Below, piece after piece: positions 1-8,602 of a DNA stretch of 11,787 bases. Made by a program: the position numbers and the translations under genes. The notes under the pieces are model-generated. The model did no database searches. It was not told the DNA's origin and saw only the letters and a list, made by a program, of their open reading frames with translations. The DNA is from Eubacterium sp. (GTDB lineage: Bacteria; Bacillota_A; Clostridia; Peptostreptococcales; Anaerovoracaceae), in assembly GCA_021769545.1 (NCBI GenBank), contig JAETSS010000013.1, positions 1-11,787 on the forward strand, written 5' to 3'. Each line of letters opens with the position of its first letter. Position 1 is the stretch's first letter.

Positions 1-7
1 CTTCTAA

Positions 8-904
8 ATGGCTGATAAGGCGGCATCTGTACTTGCAAGACTTAAAAACAAAGCTAAAGAAAGCGACAGAAACTATCAACTCTGTTTGCAGCTTTTTTGC
101 CAGGAGGAGTTCCTGCGTCGGTTGGAAAGATCCGGATATGCAGATAATCTTGTATTGAAAGGTGGACTGTTCATATATTCGGTAACGGATTTTGACAGCA
201 GGGTAACGGTAGATGTGGATTTCCTTCTTTGTAAAGTCCCTAATACGCCTCAACGGCTAAAAGCAGTTTTAGAAGAGATAATCGTTACTTCTACTGAAAA
301 TGATTTTATAACATTTGAAATCATTAGCGTTGCACCGATTGCTGTTCAGAAAAAGTATGCCGGCATCAGCGCTTCCATCGTAGCGCATATCAAAAATACT
401 AAAACTCCATTTAGCATTGATTTTGGTGTCGGCGATGTTATCGTCCCGAAGCAGGAAAAACGAAAGATACCTACACAGCTTGATGGCTTTGCTGCACCGA
501 TGGTAAATACATATTCACTGGAAACAACCATTGCCGAAAAGATAGATGCGATCTTAAGTTTAATGGAATTTTCAAGTCGTATGAAAGACTATTATGACAT
601 CTATTATCTCGCCAACAAGTTTGATTTTGATGGTAAAGTCTTGGCGGAAGCGCTCAGAAAAACTTTTAAAAATCGTGGACACGACTTTACTGCTGAGCAG
701 TTTGAGCAGGTTATGTGCTTTGATGATGATCCTGCAATGCAGAAGAAATGGAAGAACTTTATACGTAAGATCGACACTGAAACAGATGATTTCAGTATGG
801 TGCTTAAAACGATAAACACATTTCTTGCGAAGCCCTTCAAAGCAGCGATAGAAGATAAAGAACTTGCGGAGAATTGGTCTGCTACTAACGGGGTGTGGGT
901 GTAA
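8..904 (+). CDS. AbiEii/AbiGii-family nucleotidyltransferase toxin
   Basis: 298 aa, a usual length for AbiEii toxins, the nucleotidyltransferase half of type IV abortive-infection/toxin-antitoxin pairs. Motifs seen: KGG at 51-53, then R65, T67 and the metal-binding pair D69/D71 (TVDVD), IDFG at 137-140 (second acidic position D138), and the late family motif E172, E177-K178, R191, K193-D194, D197 (RMKDYYDIYYL). All the expected catalytic positions are present, so the toxin looks intact. The ATG at 8 follows a TAA at 5-7 directly, and a TGA in another frame sits at 13-15; either could end an upstream AbiEi antitoxin gene, which is outside the window. By my count, Arg codons are 5 AGA/AGG to 7 CGN, against 14 to 2 in the alkD-like gene downstream, and the gene is more AT-rich than the rest, which suggests horizontal transfer. 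Family assignment is firm; the target nucleotide and RNA are not known from sequence. Confidence 0.9.
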   Translation: MADKAASVLARLKNKAKESDRNYQLCLQLFCQEEFLRRLERSGYADNLVLKGGLFIYSVTDFDSRVTVDVDFLLCKVPNTPQRLKAVLEEIIVTSTENDFITFEIISVAPIAVQKKYAGISASIVAHIKNTKTPFSIDFGVGDVIVPKQEKRKIPTQLDGFAAPMVNTYSLETTIAEKIDAILSLMEFSSRMKDYYDIYYLANKFDFDGKVLAEALRKTFKNRGHDFTAEQFEQVMCFDDDPAMQKKWKNFIRKIDTETDDFSMVLKTINTFLAKPFKAAIEDKELAENWSATNGVWV

Positions 905-927
905 TCGATTGCCGCTACCGCTTGTAT

Positions 928-969
928 CAAAAAACAAAACCCTGGGGCCGGATTCAATCCGGCCCCAGG
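928..969 (-). terminator. Rho-independent terminator of the Nim-like/4Fe-4S operon
   Basis: A perfect inverted repeat has arms at 941-954 (CCTGGGGCCGGATT) and 956-969 (AATCCGGCCCCAGG); in practice this is about a 12-bp GC-rich stem with a 5-nt loop. On the minus strand it is followed by GTTTTGTTTTTTG (940-928), the usual T-tract, and it begins 17 bp after the stop of the 4Fe-4S protein gene. On the plus strand the stem is followed by mixed sequence, so it should end the converging AbiEii transcript less efficiently. Confidence 0.9.
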
Positions 970-986
970 TATCTGTATATACGCGC

Positions 987-1715
987 CTATCTAATCTCCC
1001 CGTCGATACCGACAGTCACGATATCAAGCGGGATATCCTTGCCGCTATCCGTTACCGCCTGCTTTACGGCGAATTCAAGGCCTCCGCAGCATGGCACCTC
1101 CATTCTGGCGACGGTGATGCTCCTGATATCATTGGATGCGATGATCTCCGTCAGCTTTTCGGAATAATCCCCCATATCCAGCTTCGGACATCCGATGAGG
1201 GTCACCTTGTCCTTCATGAATCTCCTGTGGAAATCACCGTAGGCGTATGCCGCACAGTCGGCGGCGATCAGCAGATCAGCGCCGTTGAAATACGGTGCGT
1301 TCACCGGAGCCAGCTTTATCTGTACAGGCCACTGCTTAAGTGCGCTGCCGATGGTCATATCCGCATTTCCGTCATCGGTTACATGCCTGTGCTCGTTGAG
1401 CTCGCCGTTGAAGGCAGCCGACATGCATCCTCCGCCGTGACCGTGATGCTTACCGTGAGCTGCATGAGCGCTGTGCTTTGCAGCCATATTGACCTTTACT
1501 GCAGCCTCGTCATACGCCGCAGCCTCTCTTTCCTCAAAGGAAATGGCGTCGGTAGGACATACCGGCAGGCAGTCCCCGAGACCGTCGCAGTAATCGTCTC
1601 TCAGCAGCCTGGCCTTTCCGTTAACCATCCCTATGGCGCCTTCGTGACATGCCTCGGCGCAGAGTCCGCAGCCGTTGCATTTTTCCTCATCTATCTTTAT
1701 TATCTTTCTTTTCAT
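987..1715 (-). CDS. 4Fe-4S ferredoxin-like protein with His-rich linker
   Basis: 242 aa, cytoplasmic, no signal peptide. Start chosen at 1715 because AAAGGAG (1730-1724) lies 8 nt upstream; an ATG at 1733 would add six residues but would place that site inside the gene. Residues 1-60 are a ferredoxin-like domain: C13, C16, C19, C23 form a classic CxxCxxCxxxC motif; the second motif is C43-x5-C49-x3-C53-P, lacking the usual Cys near 46. Residues 80-111 are a linker with eight His, then C97. The C-terminal domain (about 128-242) holds the conserved-looking stretches WPVQIKLAPVNAPYFNGADL, GCP (175-177) and PCCGG (208-212). I recognise this architecture from many anaerobes, where it is annotated only as 4Fe-4S binding protein; its reaction is unknown. 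Electron transfer to a partner is the reasonable inference. It is the second gene of an operon with the NimA-like flavoprotein, whose stop lies within 20 bp of this start. Confidence 0.88.
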   Translation of the reverse strand: MKRKIIKIDEEKCNGCGLCAEACHEGAIGMVNGKARLLRDDYCDGLGDCLPVCPTDAISFEEREAAAYDEAAVKVNMAAKHSAHAAHGKHHGHGGGCMSAAFNGELNEHRHVTDDGNADMTIGSALKQWPVQIKLAPVNAPYFNGADLLIAADCAAYAYGDFHRRFMKDKVTLIGCPKLDMGDYSEKLTEIIASNDIRSITVARMEVPCCGGLEFAVKQAVTDSGKDIPLDIVTVGIDGEIR

Positions 1716-1723
1716 GTTTTGTA

Positions 1724-1730
1724 CTCCTTT
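1724..1730 (-). promoter_or_regulatory. Ribosome binding site deciding the 4Fe-4S protein start
   Basis: AAAGGAG on the minus strand, 8 nt before the ATG at 1715. It also overlaps the stop region of the upstream NimA-like gene (TGA at 1732-1730), so the two genes are closely coupled. It argues against the in-frame ATG at 1733, which has no such site at the right distance. Confidence 0.75.
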
Positions 1731-2227
1731 CATTCCATCCTGCCGTACTTCATTTCGACGCCTTCCTTATCGTACTTCTTGCGTTTGCCTGTTATCTGGC
1801 TTATCTCTACCTTCCAGACTCCTGTACGGGGCAGGCTGCGCTCTATGGAAGCGTCGAACATGTGCATATTAGTCGGCGTATGGCGTTGGCATAAAAGCCT
1901 GAGTGCATGGATCTTTTCATCATCCTCCGTGACCTCGGATGCCCTGCCGTAGATGACAGCAGACTCGAATTCCGTGGTGAATCTGTCGGGAGTGCGGTAT
2001 GTATCTCCGACGCAGGTCATACATACGGACGGATTTTTCATAAGGAATTCCACCTTGCGACCTTCCTTTGCAGTATGAAAATAAATGCTGTCGTTTTCAC
2101 GCACTATTGTGACTGGCAGGCAGTAGGGGGTGTTGTCCCCGTCTGTCATGGCTATCACCGCATATTCGCATTTATCAACTACATAAAGGGCAAAATCCCT
2201 GTCCATTTCTCTGTCTTTTCGTCTCAT
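1730..2227 (-). CDS. NimA-like FMN-binding protein (pyridoxamine 5'-phosphate oxidase family)
   Basis: 165 aa, the usual size for the single-domain split-barrel flavoproteins related to pyridoxamine 5'-phosphate oxidase, which includes the 5-nitroimidazole reductases NimA-J. Visible family features: an N-terminal strand block (YAVIAMTDGDNTPYCLPVT, 22-40), the motif SIYFH-TAKEGRK (47-58) with H51 at the position of the conserved His of Nim proteins, the NPSVCMTCVGD strand (65-75), a FESAVIYGRA strand (87-96), and a C-terminal KVEISQITGKRK (139-150) ending. The start at 2227 has GGAGGAGGT about 9 nt upstream. The protein probably binds FMN as a dimer in the cytosol. The natural substrate is unknown; nitroimidazole reduction should not be assumed, since most anaerobes carry such homologues as housekeeping flavoproteins. 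It leads the minus-strand operon with the 4Fe-4S protein, a plausible electron partner. Confidence 0.87.
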   Translation of the reverse strand: MRRKDREMDRDFALYVVDKCEYAVIAMTDGDNTPYCLPVTIVRENDSIYFHTAKEGRKVEFLMKNPSVCMTCVGDTYRTPDRFTTEFESAVIYGRASEVTEDDEKIHALRLLCQRHTPTNMHMFDASIERSLPRTGVWKVEISQITGKRKKYDKEGVEMKYGRME

Positions 2228-2264
2228 GATACGTCTACCTCCTCCGATTGATGATGTGTATGCT

Positions 2265-2318
2265 GTTGCTTTTATGATTGGATTTTAATATAATAATAGC
2301 ATCATGTATGTTGCTTTT
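2265..2318. repeat. 9-bp direct repeat bracketing the divergent -10 boxes
   Basis: GTTGCTTTT occurs at 2265-2273 and again at 2310-2318, in both cases preceded by a GTATG. The first copy covers the plus-strand -35 candidate; the second touches the minus-strand -35. The second copy is also the left arm of GTTGC-TTTT-GCAAC (2310-2323). The layout would suit a regulator binding both sites, but no regulator gene is present here and chance similarity in AT-rich DNA is possible. Confidence 0.4.
2266..2294 (+). promoter_or_regulatory. Predicted promoter for the CmpB-like/alkD-like genes
   Basis: A perfect TATAAT at 2289-2294 lies 17 bp after a weak -35 candidate, TTGCTT (2266-2271). The start point would be near 2301, giving a leader of about 59 nt before the GTG at 2360. 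The weak -35 suggests either a low-level or an activated promoter. Confidence 0.5.
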
Positions 2319-2322
2319 GCAA
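2293..2322 (-). promoter_or_regulatory. Predicted sigma-A-type promoter for the Nim-like/4Fe-4S operon
   Basis: On the minus strand, TTGCAA (2322-2317) and TATTAT (2298-2293) are separated by 18 bp. They match the -35 and -10 consensus at 4 of 6 and 5 of 6 positions. A transcript would start near 2286, giving a leader of about 60 nt. The -10 box overlaps that of the divergent promoter. The palindrome CAACGTTG (2320-2327) overlaps the -35. Confidence 0.5.
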
Positions 2323-2359
2323 CGTTGTTAAAAAATACATAAAGGGGAGATAATACACG

Positions 2360-3175
2360 GTGAATGGATTTTTGATTTTTGCATTTTTATTTTTCATAGG
2401 AAGCTGCCTGGGCTGGTGTATGGAGCTGTTTTTCAGAAGATTCCTTTCAAAAAACAACCCTGCAAGGAAATGGATAAATCCCGGCTTTCTGGTAGGTTCC
2501 TACCTTCCGCTGTACGGCTTCGGCCTTTGGGGTATGTTTACCATGTCCTACGTCATCAGGGCGCTGCTTACCGGCAACAAAATAGCGGACATATTCATTA
2601 TTTTTATCATAATGGCAATAATAATGACTGTATTGGAATATATAGCCGGGCTGATATTCGTAAAGGGAATGAAGGTGAAGCTGTGGGATTACAGCGGAGA
2701 AAAGCTCAATCTGCAGGGGATAATATGTCCCAAGTTCACCGTCATATGGGGCCTTTTGGGGACTCTTTACTATTTCACCGTCAATACCCGCGTCGAAGAA
2801 TGGGTATCATGGCTGTCGGTGCATCTGGCATTTTCGTTTTTCGTCGGGATGTTTTTCGGAGTATTCGTCATCGACCTGTGGTATTCGCTGAACATGTCGG
2901 CTAAGATAAGGAGCTTCGCCGTTGAGAATCAGCTTGTAATAAGGTACGAAGAATTGAAGGATATCGTAAGGGAGCAGAGACAGGAACTCAAGGAAAAGAG
3001 CAGATTCGTGCTTGCCTTCAAGACCGACGAGCCATTCAGGGCACATCTTGAGAAGTATCTGGAACGGTCCATAGAAAACGGCAGGAGAAAGATCGAAGAA
3101 GCCCGAGAGGATCTGAAAAAAGCCAAGGAAGAGGTAAAACTGAAGGTGGAGGAACATGAACGCAGAGATAAATAG
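2360..3175 (+). CDS. CmpB-like membrane protein (PF06541, putative ABC transporter permease)
   Basis: 271 aa with a GTG start; AAGGGGAG at 2342-2349 lies 10 nt upstream, and the first membrane helix begins at residue 3, so no later start is sensible. Predicted membrane segments lie roughly at 3-22, 47-68, 76-103, 125-141 and 150-178. Family hallmarks seen are GWCMELFFRR (18-27), NPGFLVGSYLPLYGFG (40-55), LEYIAG (92-97) and KLWDYSGEKLNLQG (107-120). Residues 185-270 form a long, highly charged helical tail that is probably a cytoplasmic coiled coil. Despite the Pfam name, no ATPase or binding-protein gene lies nearby, so a transporter role is unproven; the family is best treated as of unknown function. 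Its last 20 bp overlap the alkD-like gene, which implies coupled translation. Confidence 0.85.
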   Translation: MNGFLIFAFLFFIGSCLGWCMELFFRRFLSKNNPARKWINPGFLVGSYLPLYGFGLWGMFTMSYVIRALLTGNKIADIFIIFIIMAIIMTVLEYIAGLIFVKGMKVKLWDYSGEKLNLQGIICPKFTVIWGLLGTLYYFTVNTRVEEWVSWLSVHLAFSFFVGMFFGVFVIDLWYSLNMSAKIRSFAVENQLVIRYEELKDIVREQRQELKEKSRFVLAFKTDEPFRAHLEKYLERSIENGRRKIEEAREDLKKAKEEVKLKVEEHERRDK

Positions 3176-3872
3176 AGAAAACATAAGAGAGCATATCTTT
3201 TCGCTGAAAGACAGCAAATACAGGGAATTCCACAGCTCGCTGGTTCCGGGAGAGGAAACGATAATAGGAGTCAGAGTCCCGGTGCTGAGAAAATATGCCA
3301 AGGAGCTGTACAGTGCGTACAGGAAAGACGCGCAGGAGCTCATAGAGCTTATCGGAGACGACTATTACGAGGAAATAATGCTGCAGGGGATGATAATAGG
3401 ACTGCAGAGGAAGATCGATCCGGACATGCTTTTCAGGCAGATAGACGATTTCGTGCCCAAGATCAAAAACTGGGCTGTATGCGATATTTTCTGCGGTGGC
3501 CTTAAAGAGGTCAGGAAATACCCGGAGAAGACATACGGATTCCTGCAGAAATATCTGGACTCCACCGAGGAATATCATATACGTTTCGGAGTGGTGATGC
3601 TGCTGCAATATTACATAAATGAGGAATATCTGCACAGAATATTGGAAAGGGCCGAGAGCATATCCCACGAAGGGTATTACGTCAGGATGGCGGTGGCGTG
3701 GCTGATCTCCATATGCTTCGTGAAATTCTACGACGAGACATTGGAATTCATTAAAAAATGCAGCCTGGACGACTTTACATACAACAAGGCGATTCAGAAG
3801 GCAAGGGAAAGCCTTCGCATCACGACGGAGCAGAAGGAGCAGCTTAAAAAAATGAAGAGATCTCAGCAATAG
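3156..3872 (+). CDS. AlkD-family DNA alkylation repair protein
   Basis: 238 aa, about the length of Bacillus cereus AlkD, the HEAT-like-repeat DNA glycosylase that removes bulky or positively charged alkyl-purines (3-methyladenine, 7-methylguanine) without base flipping. The sequence is helical throughout. The key AlkD residues have clear counterparts: W106 and D110 in NWAVCD (W109/D113 of AlkD), R143 in YHIRFGV (R148) and W182 in RMAVAWLI (W187). The N-terminal GVRVPVLRKYAKEL (38-51) is the family's signature for the first repeat. These support an active enzyme, by inference. The ATG at 3156 lies inside the end of the membrane-protein gene, with GGTGGAGG just upstream. Arg codons here are 14 AGA/AGG to 2 CGN, and Ile codons are 14 ATA, 6 ATC and 3 ATT by my count, which sets the native codon profile of the window. 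A DNA repair gene ahead of a V-ATPase operon has no obvious functional link. Confidence 0.9.
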   Translation: MNAEINRENIREHIFSLKDSKYREFHSSLVPGEETIIGVRVPVLRKYAKELYSAYRKDAQELIELIGDDYYEEIMLQGMIIGLQRKIDPDMLFRQIDDFVPKIKNWAVCDIFCGGLKEVRKYPEKTYGFLQKYLDSTEEYHIRFGVVMLLQYYINEEYLHRILERAESISHEGYYVRMAVAWLISICFVKFYDETLEFIKKCSLDDFTYNKAIQKARESLRITTEQKEQLKKMKRSQQ

Positions 3873-3901
3873 CGTTAGATGATAAAAGGGGGATAACGTA
3901 A

Positions 3902-4212
3902 ATGCGGGAAGCTATCGACAGGATAAAGGCCGCCGAAAAGGAAGCGGAAGATATCAAGCGCCGTGCGAGACAGAAGGCGGAGCTTGATGCGGAAAAGGCA
4001 AGGGATGACGGCAGAAAACATGTTGAGGATGCTGTCATGCGGGCCAATGCCGCGGCCCGCCAGCTGATAAGAAAGGCGGAAATAGAGGGAGCCGATACTG
4101 CAGAGAAGCGTGTAAAGGCTGCCGGAGAGGATGCGATTCGCATCATGGAGCTTTCGGAGGGCAGGCTGGAGCAGGCGGCTCACGAGATCGTAAAGGGGAT
4201 TATGGAGAATAT

Positions 4213-4216
<4 letters not shown>
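3902..4216 (+). CDS. ntpF: V-type ATPase stalk subunit H (NtpF/AhaH-like)
   Basis: 104 aa, almost entirely charged and alanine-rich, predicted as one long helix with heptad-like spacing (for example KAAEKEAEDIKRRARQKAEL, 9-28). This matches the small peripheral-stalk subunit (H in archaeal naming, G in thermophilic bacteria, NtpF in E. hirae), which pairs with subunit E to form the stator holding the catalytic head against subunit I. Sequence identity in this family is low, so the call rests on composition, length and position: it is the first gene before subunit I, exactly as in the E. hirae ntp operon. AAGGGGG (3886-3892) lies 9 nt before the start. Its TGA overlaps the ATG of subunit I by 4 bp (ATGA), implying coupled translation. 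No promoter is evident in the 29 bp upstream. Confidence 0.85.
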
Positions 4217-6662
<2,446 letters not shown>

Positions 6663-6682
6663 TCTGATACGGAGGAAGCATC

Positions 6683-7258
6683 ATGGAAGGGATAGAGAGG
6701 ATAACCGGAGCGATCCTCCGGGAGGCCAGAGAGGAAGCCGACAGGATCGCGGAAAACGGCAGGCACGATATACGCGAGATAGAAAAGCTCTACGAAAAAG
6801 AGGCCCGCGTGAGCGAGGAAAACATTCTCCGGGCAGCGGAAAAACGTGCCCATGAGATACGGCAGCGCAGCATATCTGGCGCAAGCATAGAGAGCCGAAG
6901 CATCAGGCTTTCCGCAAGACACGAGATGCTGGAAAAGGCATTGTCCCTGGCGGAGAGCAAGCTGGCAGCTTTGGATAAAAACGACAAAAAGGCCCTGTAC
7001 GAAAGTCTCATCATCAGGTACAGCAGCGGCGACGACGTCATGATACAGATGAACAAAGCCGATCACAACGAGCTGGGATCGAGACTAAAGGTAAAGGGCA
7101 TGGACATAATCACAGACCAGAAGCCCGGCAGATTTTCCGGGGGAATAATAATAAAGGAAGATAAAGCAGAGATCGACTGTACATTCAGAGCCATGACGGA
7201 AAACGCCGGACGGGAAATGGAAACGGAGATCGCGGAGCTGCTCTTTTCGCAGGAATAG
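6683..7258 (+). CDS. ntpE: V-type ATPase subunit E (peripheral stalk)
   Basis: 191 aa, a normal length. Residues 1 to about 98 are a charged coiled coil (for example REAREEADRIAENGRHDIRE, 13-32) that pairs with subunit H; about 100-191 is a globular head that caps the A/B hexamer. The family signature is seen at the C-terminus: GRFSGGIIIKEDKAEIDCTF (149-168), followed by E173, R177, E180-E182 and LLF (186-188). A GGAGG site lies 7 nt ahead of the ATG. The gene sits 20 bp after subunit K and 14 bp before subunit C, in standard operon order. Confidence 0.94.
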   Translation: MEGIERITGAILREAREEADRIAENGRHDIREIEKLYEKEARVSEENILRAAEKRAHEIRQRSISGASIESRSIRLSARHEMLEKALSLAESKLAALDKNDKKALYESLIIRYSSGDDVMIQMNKADHNELGSRLKVKGMDIITDQKPGRFSGGIIIKEDKAEIDCTFRAMTENAGREMETEIAELLFSQE

Positions 7259-7272
7259 GGAGGTAATGGTTT

Positions 7273-8271
7273 ATGCGCTACAGGGATACGGACCATCTGC
7301 ATGCCTCCATGAGAGCGGCATATCTCGAGAACCTGCTGGTGAGCCGGGAGGAGCTGATAAAGGCGGCAGGGGCGTCTTCTGCGGAGGATGCATTCAGACT
7401 GCTTTCGGGAAAACAGCTCTTTAAAAACAGTAGTCCAGGGAGATACGAGGAGGCCTTTGAGGAAGCTCTAAAGGGCAGCTATGAGCTGGTGGAGGAAATG
7501 ACGCAGGACATGGGTCTGACGTATATATTCAGATATCCCATAGACGGACATAATATGAAGGTGATGGTAAAGAGCCGGAAAGCCGCAGGCGATTTTTCGG
7601 GATTGTATAAGACAGGCGGGACAGTTGGCATAGGTGTCATGGCGGACGAGCTGGGAAAGGGTCATTTTTATCATGTCCCGGAGACCGTTGGAGAGGCGGG
7701 CCTTGAAGCGGTAAGTCTGCTGGCGGAGACAGATGATCCGCAGGCGGTGGATATCGTCATCGACAGGGCCGTCATGGCGGAAATAATAAGAAAGGCCGCG
7801 GAGATAGACTTCTCCCTTCTCACGGAATACGCAGCCGCCAGAGTCGATCTGACAAACATCAAGGCGGCCCTGAGACTTTTAAGGATCAAGGCTGACGTTT
7901 ACAAGGCGGCCAGAGTATTGGCAGAGGGCGGCAGCTTCACGCTCAAGGAGCTTAAGGAGGCGTATACCATGGGTTATGACGGTATTGCAGCTCTGACGGC
8001 CAGGCTGGAGCGTTCCGATGGTCTGACGGAGGCCGTGGAAAGTATAAAGCGGGGCGGCTCATTGGGACTGTTTGAGCAGCAGGCGGAGAGGTGCTTCGGG
8101 GAGCTGTTTGAGCGGGCATCACGGGAGCCCTTCGGGATAGGACCGGTAATATCGTTCCTGTACCGAAAGGAACGCGAGATAAAGGCCTGCAGATTCGTGC
8201 TGACCTCGAAGCTTTTCAATATACCATCGGAGCAGATCGCAGAAAGGCTGGGATATTTTTATGGAGACTAA
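7273..8271 (+). CDS. ntpC: V-type ATPase subunit C (NtpC, d-subunit homologue)
   Basis: 332 aa, near the usual length for this all-helical, funnel-shaped subunit, which sits on the K ring and receives the D/F shaft, coupling head rotation to the rotor. Supporting features are the repeated helical stretches with family-typical motifs: AYLENLLVSREEL near the N-terminus, the DFSLLTEYAAARVDLTNIKA block in the middle, and a C-terminal PFGIGPVISFLYRKEREIKA segment, which is the strongest hallmark. GGAGGT lies about 8 nt before the ATG at 7273. The last 11 bp overlap subunit F. No damage is seen. Confidence 0.94.
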   Translation: MRYRDTDHLHASMRAAYLENLLVSREELIKAAGASSAEDAFRLLSGKQLFKNSSPGRYEEAFEEALKGSYELVEEMTQDMGLTYIFRYPIDGHNMKVMVKSRKAAGDFSGLYKTGGTVGIGVMADELGKGHFYHVPETVGEAGLEAVSLLAETDDPQAVDIVIDRAVMAEIIRKAAEIDFSLLTEYAAARVDLTNIKAALRLLRIKADVYKAARVLAEGGSFTLKELKEAYTMGYDGIAALTARLERSDGLTEAVESIKRGGSLGLFEQQAERCFGELFERASREPFGIGPVISFLYRKEREIKACRFVLTSKLFNIPSEQIAERLGYFYGD

Positions 8272-8602
8272 GATGGCAGTAGTGGGAGACAGAGGCAGCG
8301 TATCGGGATTCAAGGCCGTAGGCTTCGACGTTTTTGAAGCGGAAACGGGAGCCGGAGCGGAAGAGAGGATCGAATCTCTGGTTTCGAAGCTGGCGGCAGA
8401 CGGCTACGGGATAATTTTCGTAACGGAAGATATCGCAGCAGCCGGCCAGGGTATCATGGATATGTACAGGGACGATATGCTTCCCGCCATCATACCTATT
8501 CCCGGCAGGAACGGCAGTCTCGGCATAGGCATGGATAACATACACAGGAACATGGAGCGTGCCGTAGGTACGGATATTTTCAATAACAGGCAGGTGGAAT
8601 GA
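8261..8602 (+). CDS. ntpG: V-type ATPase subunit F (NtpG, central shaft)
   Basis: 113 aa, slightly longer than the usual ~100-105 aa for this Rossmann-like subunit, which binds subunit D in the central shaft. Hallmarks: the N-terminal strand [20 protein letters not shown], the central IIFVTEDIA (51-59), [17 protein letters not shown] (78-94) and a C-terminal AVGTDIF (101-107). The start at 8261 overlaps subunit C by 11 bp and matches the family N-terminus. A second in-frame ATG at 8273, one base after the subunit C stop, has its own GGAG 6 nt upstream (8263-8266), so the true start could be four residues later. The last four bases (ATGA, 8599-8602) overlap subunit A. Confidence 0.93.
   Translation: METKMAVVGDRGSVSGFKAVGFDVFEAETGAGAEERIESLVSKLAADGYGIIFVTEDIAAAGQGIMDMYRDDMLPAIIPIPGRNGSLGIGMDNIHRNMERAVGTDIFNNRQVE

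Noticed and set aside
1716..1733. The earlier in-frame ATG (1733) of the 4Fe-4S protein
   Set aside because: The ribosome binding site AAAGGAG would then lie inside the gene, while it sits at the right distance from the ATG at 1715.
864..1952. A 362-codon plus-strand open frame opposite the 4Fe-4S and NimA-like genes
   Set aside because: It runs antisense across two well-supported genes and through the terminator hairpin, has no ribosome binding site, and its translation is unlike any family I know.
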